Shown here piece after piece: positions 61,797-64,000 of a DNA stretch of 64,000 bases. Origin of the DNA: Archangium violaceum Cb vi76 (GTDB lineage Bacteria > Myxococcota > Myxococcia > Myxococcales > Myxococcaceae). Under the pieces are notes generated by a model, which was not told the origin of the DNA, searched no databases, and was given only the letters and a program-made list of their open reading frames with translations. Each line of letters starts with the position of its first letter. Position 1 is the first letter of the stretch. Where the stretch lies: the NCBI RefSeq assembly GCF_000733295.1, contig NZ_JPMI01000240.1, positions 62,001 through 126,000 on the forward strand, in the 5' to 3' direction. Position numbers and translations under genes: made by a program.

Positions 61797-62867
61797 TTAG
61801 CGCGCCTCGGGCAGGCCAGGGCGCCTGGACGCAGCCAGGGGGTGCGCGTGGAGACCGAGTCGGGAAGCCGCCTCCGAGGCCGCACCACTCTGCGCGTCCC
61901 TGACGAGCACGAGCCGCCATGCGTCCCGGGCCTCCTCCTGGCGGCCGAGCTTCGCGAGACAGTCACCCCAGGCCAGCAATCCGTCTCCGCCCTGGCTCTT
62001 GTAGGAGTGCGTGGCGCCCGCCTCGAAGAAGCGCGGGGCTTCTTCCAGACGTCCCGCCGCCATGGCGATGCGCCCGAGAAGGAACAGCCCGTTGCGCGTG
62101 CTCGACACCCGGCGCGCGAGCCTCAACCCCCTGTGTGCTTCCCACTCCGCTTCCTCGTACCGGCCCAGCGCCAGGAGTGCCGCGGCGCGGGTGAAGTGGA
62201 CCTCGCTCCGATACACCCGGGGCACGCGCTGGCGGTCCACGTTCTCCAGGGTGGTGAGTGCCTCTTCGCCGCGCCCGGTGTGCGCGAGGATCCACGCGCG
62301 CTGGACGGGGAAGAAGTTCCACAGGAAGGGGAACGCACGTGCCGGCTCCTCCAGGGAGGACAGGCGCGCGTTGGCGGCTCCCCATCCACCGAGGTTGTAG
62401 ACAGCCTCGACGAGGTTGAACCGGACCAGGGTCCATTCATTCCGCTCGGCGGACGGCGCATCGGGAGCGGGTGGACACGGCCAGCCCCGCTCGATGTCGA
62501 GTGCCTCCAGGTAGAGGCCCGCGTTGATGAAGAGGTTGACCACGCAGGTAGCGCAGAGCAGGCATCCGTCCGCCTTGGCGTGGACCGCGAGGCGGCGGGC
62601 ACCCGCGACGGCTGTTTCGGTATGGCCGAGCCCCGAGTGCGCATAGAGCTCCTCGCGCCACAGCCTGGCCCTCATCCAGGCCGCGAGGGGAAGCCACTTC
62701 AGGAAACCGGCGAGGGCGAGGGCCGCGCGGAAGGCGCCCCATTCGCCGCACCGGACCGTGAGCCCCAGGAGGAACTGATGCACCCGGCTCCAGAGCAGCA
62801 GCGAGGCCACGAGGACGAGCAGCAGCTCGGGGGGAAAGGGGGAGAAGCCCGCGATGGCGAGGGTCAT
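61797..62867 (-). CDS. TPR-containing membrane protein, function unknown
   Basis: 356 aa from ATG 62867 (ATG/GTG 62894 gives nine more residues). Two N-terminal hydrophobic segments (SPFPPELLLVLVASLLLW and FRAALALAGFLKWLPLAAW), then helical repeats across the rest (GRGEEALTTLENV, ALGRYEEAEWEAHRGL, AAGRLEEAPRFFEAG, KLGRQEEARDAWRLV), which are TPR-like. Protein-protein scaffold at the membrane is the family expectation. It stands 12 nt upstream of the TrmJ gene on the same strand. Confidence 0.7.
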   Translation of the reverse strand: MTLAIAGFSPFPPELLLVLVASLLLWSRVHQFLLGLTVRCGEWGAFRAALALAGFLKWLPLAAWMRARLWREELYAHSGLGHTETAVAGARRLAVHAKADGCLLCATCVVNLFINAGLYLEALDIERGWPCPPAPDAPSAERNEWTLVRFNLVEAVYNLGGWGAANARLSSLEEPARAFPFLWNFFPVQRAWILAHTGRGEEALTTLENVDRQRVPRVYRSEVHFTRAAALLALGRYEEAEWEAHRGLRLARRVSSTRNGLFLLGRIAMAAGRLEEAPRFFEAGATHSYKSQGGDGLLAWGDCLAKLGRQEEARDAWRLVLVRDAQSGAASEAASRLGLHAHPLAASRRPGLPEAR

Positions 62868-62933
62868 GGCCGGTATGCCTCCGTACCGGGACACTCTACC
62901 TGATTGGGAAGGTGGCTGGGGTGACTTTTCAGG

Positions 62934-63860
62934 TCATGTATCGAGGAAACGGCGTTGCCAGCGTCGAGTGAAGTCGCGGGAGCCGGGTTCTTCGTACAGG
63001 CAGGGCTCCAGCACCCGTGCCAGGACGCGATACGGCTTCATTTCTCTTTTCTGCTCCACATCGCCCGCTTCAGGCCATTTCCCCAGCGAGACCAGTACCT
63101 TCTGGGCGCTCAGCTCCTCGACGGATACTTCCGGATGGGTCAACTGTGCGCGAATTACTCCTGTGCCACCAAGTTGATCGAGCAATGTCTGTCCATAGAA
63201 GTTCAGCCAGTAGGCTCCCCGGGCCTTCTCGCCCAGGTACATGGATGTGGTGCTGAGATTATGTACGTCCATCCCCGGGTAGCGGAAGCATTGCTCCTGG
63301 ATGAGGTGCATCACCGGCTTGCTGGGCAGGAGATGGTTGAATGCAAGGCTGGCGTAACCAGAGTCGAGGGGGAGCTCTCGTGCGAGCGCCACGGCCAGCT
63401 TCTTGACGTGCCCGGGGCCGTGCTCCTCCAGATATTCCGTGGGCAACCAGAAGGACACCGCGCTCACGAAACCTGGCAGGGCGAGGTCTTCTCGCGGCCT
63501 GCCGTGGTACTCGAAACGAAATCCACCCACCTGATTCTCATGCTCCTCCAATTGCAGGATGCAACTGGAAGGTGCGCTCAGCTCGTCGCGAACCTTCTCC
63601 CACTGTGCATCATCGAGAGGCCGTACAGCTCCCGCCCAGCCCTTGTATTCTTCGGGGGCCAGGTCGCCTCCCATGTCCACGTACCAGCCCAGCTTCTCGT
63701 TCCCCACTGCATCGAGATAGAGGTCCAGGACGCGCGTGATGGCCTGTGAGATGGTGTCGTGCGGGCGCCGCATGAAGAAGCAGAGGATGAGTCCCTCTCT
63801 CAGGACCAGTCTGCCATCCGGCAGGCTTTGCCTGAGTCTCGGGTAGTGCTCGCTCACCAT
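62934..63860 (-). CDS. DUF3396-like protein, putative immunity protein
   Basis: 308 aa from ATG 63860, which lies inside the end of the upstream gene (7-nt overlap). The pattern LREGLILCFFMRRPH...ITRVLDLYLDAVG, WYVDMGGD, FVSAVSFWLPTEYLEEHGPG and ARGAYWLNFYGQTLLDQLGG fits the DUF3396 family (called type VI immunity family in public annotation). Cytosolic, no signal peptide. Composition is less GC-rich than the housekeeping genes to its left, suggesting acquisition. The overlap with a toxin-like tail supports an immunity role. Confidence 0.7.
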   Translation of the reverse strand: MVSEHYPRLRQSLPDGRLVLREGLILCFFMRRPHDTISQAITRVLDLYLDAVGNEKLGWYVDMGGDLAPEEYKGWAGAVRPLDDAQWEKVRDELSAPSSCILQLEEHENQVGGFRFEYHGRPREDLALPGFVSAVSFWLPTEYLEEHGPGHVKKLAVALARELPLDSGYASLAFNHLLPSKPVMHLIQEQCFRYPGMDVHNLSTTSMYLGEKARGAYWLNFYGQTLLDQLGGTGVIRAQLTHPEVSVEELSAQKVLVSLGKWPEAGDVEQKREMKPYRVLARVLEPCLYEEPGSRDFTRRWQRRFLDT

Positions 63861-64000
63861 ATGGGTTCCCGAATGACTCCGTCCAAGGGGGTGACGCGGG
63901 AAGGTGATTGTCCCAGGGCGCGCTGGTACATCTCCCCTTGTGTACGGCCCTGATAGGGATGCCCTTGGGGGTACTTCCTCCAAAAGGGTGGGTTCGTCTC
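63854..64000 (-). CDS. C-terminal 48 residues of an upstream gene, probable toxin/effector (5' beyond the window)
   Basis: On the minus strand a frame open from the window edge ends at TGA 63854-63856. It encodes a basic, aromatic tail containing WRKYPQGHPYQGRTQGEMYQ and ending in VIREPIW. This looks like the C-terminal catalytic or toxic end of a polymorphic effector; a nuclease fold is possible but cannot be shown from 48 residues. Its stop overlaps the DUF3396-like start by 7 nt, so the two are translationally coupled as toxin-immunity pairs usually are. Confidence 0.55.
   Translation of the reverse strand, partial: ETNPPFWRKYPQGHPYQGRTQGEMYQRALGQSPSRVTPLDGVIREPIW

Overview
The window is about 64 kb of very GC-rich bacterial chromosome. 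I read it as myxobacterial, most likely Cystobacterineae such as Archangium, Cystobacter, Melittangium or Myxococcus. The grounds are extreme G/C at third codon positions, many Ser/Thr kinase, FHA and vWA proteins, families largely confined to myxobacteria (DUF2381-like, TIGR02265/DUF2378-like), a double-length UvrA and an EF-G that reads like mitochondrial EFG1. I see no rRNA, tRNA, CRISPR array, insertion sequence or prophage.

Region 1 (1-3803): the 3' part of a gene for a tandem double UvrA.

Region 2 (3926-28267): the most interesting part. All the system genes lie on the + strand and many touch or overlap: zinc-ribbon/FHA protein, vWA-TM-FHA protein, PP2C phosphatase, a large secreted/membrane protein, and a vWA membrane protein sharing its C-terminal module. 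After an inserted block come a divergent FtsZ/tubulin-superfamily protein, a membrane partner with a similar N-terminal glycine loop, a membrane-anchored MrfA/YprA-type helicase relative that has lost its ATPase motifs but kept its four-Cys cluster, and two Hanks-type Ser/Thr kinases. Together these suggest a phosphorylation-controlled, membrane-associated cytomotive system (kinases write, PP2C erases, FHA domains read, the tubulin-like protein is the likely GTP-driven polymer). Function is inference. The inserted block (about 12158-16857) looks less GC-rich and holds small lipoproteins, two inverted paralogues of a 126-129 aa protein, a polytopic protein with a protease-like but probably dead N-terminus, and a DUF2381-like gene broken by an internal deletion.

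Region 3 (28427-39652): metabolic and regulatory genes. These include a STAS-like protein, PLP decarboxylase, acyl-CoA dehydrogenase, secreted sialidase-like propeller, RsbQ/KAI2-type hydrolase, SGNH hydrolase, a KAS III homologue lacking the catalytic Cys, a three-gene ECF sigma/anti-sigma/periplasmic operon joined by TGATG overlaps, a coiled-coil protein, a TIGR02265-like protein and a peroxiredoxin.

Region 4 (39736-49913): a YcaO-TfuA pair (RiPP or thioamide-type chemistry) followed by a Rof-like small protein and a solo DNA methyltransferase. Next are a dicarboxylate symporter, SlyD-type FKBP, OPT transporter, an Rpn-like PD-(D/E)XK protein with an RQEG repeat, a GlcD-type FAD dehydrogenase and a Cys-rich lipoprotein.

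Region 5 (50054-64000): mostly housekeeping. It has a GST, two ABC-F ATPases (the second Uup-like), an RhlE-type helicase, an mtEFG1-like EF-G with a clear terminator, Rsu-type pseudouridine synthase, DUF1028-TPR protein, TrmJ-like methyltransferase and TPR membrane protein. The window ends in a DUF3396-like putative immunity gene overlapping the 3' end of an upstream gene, a likely toxin-immunity pair cut by the window edge.
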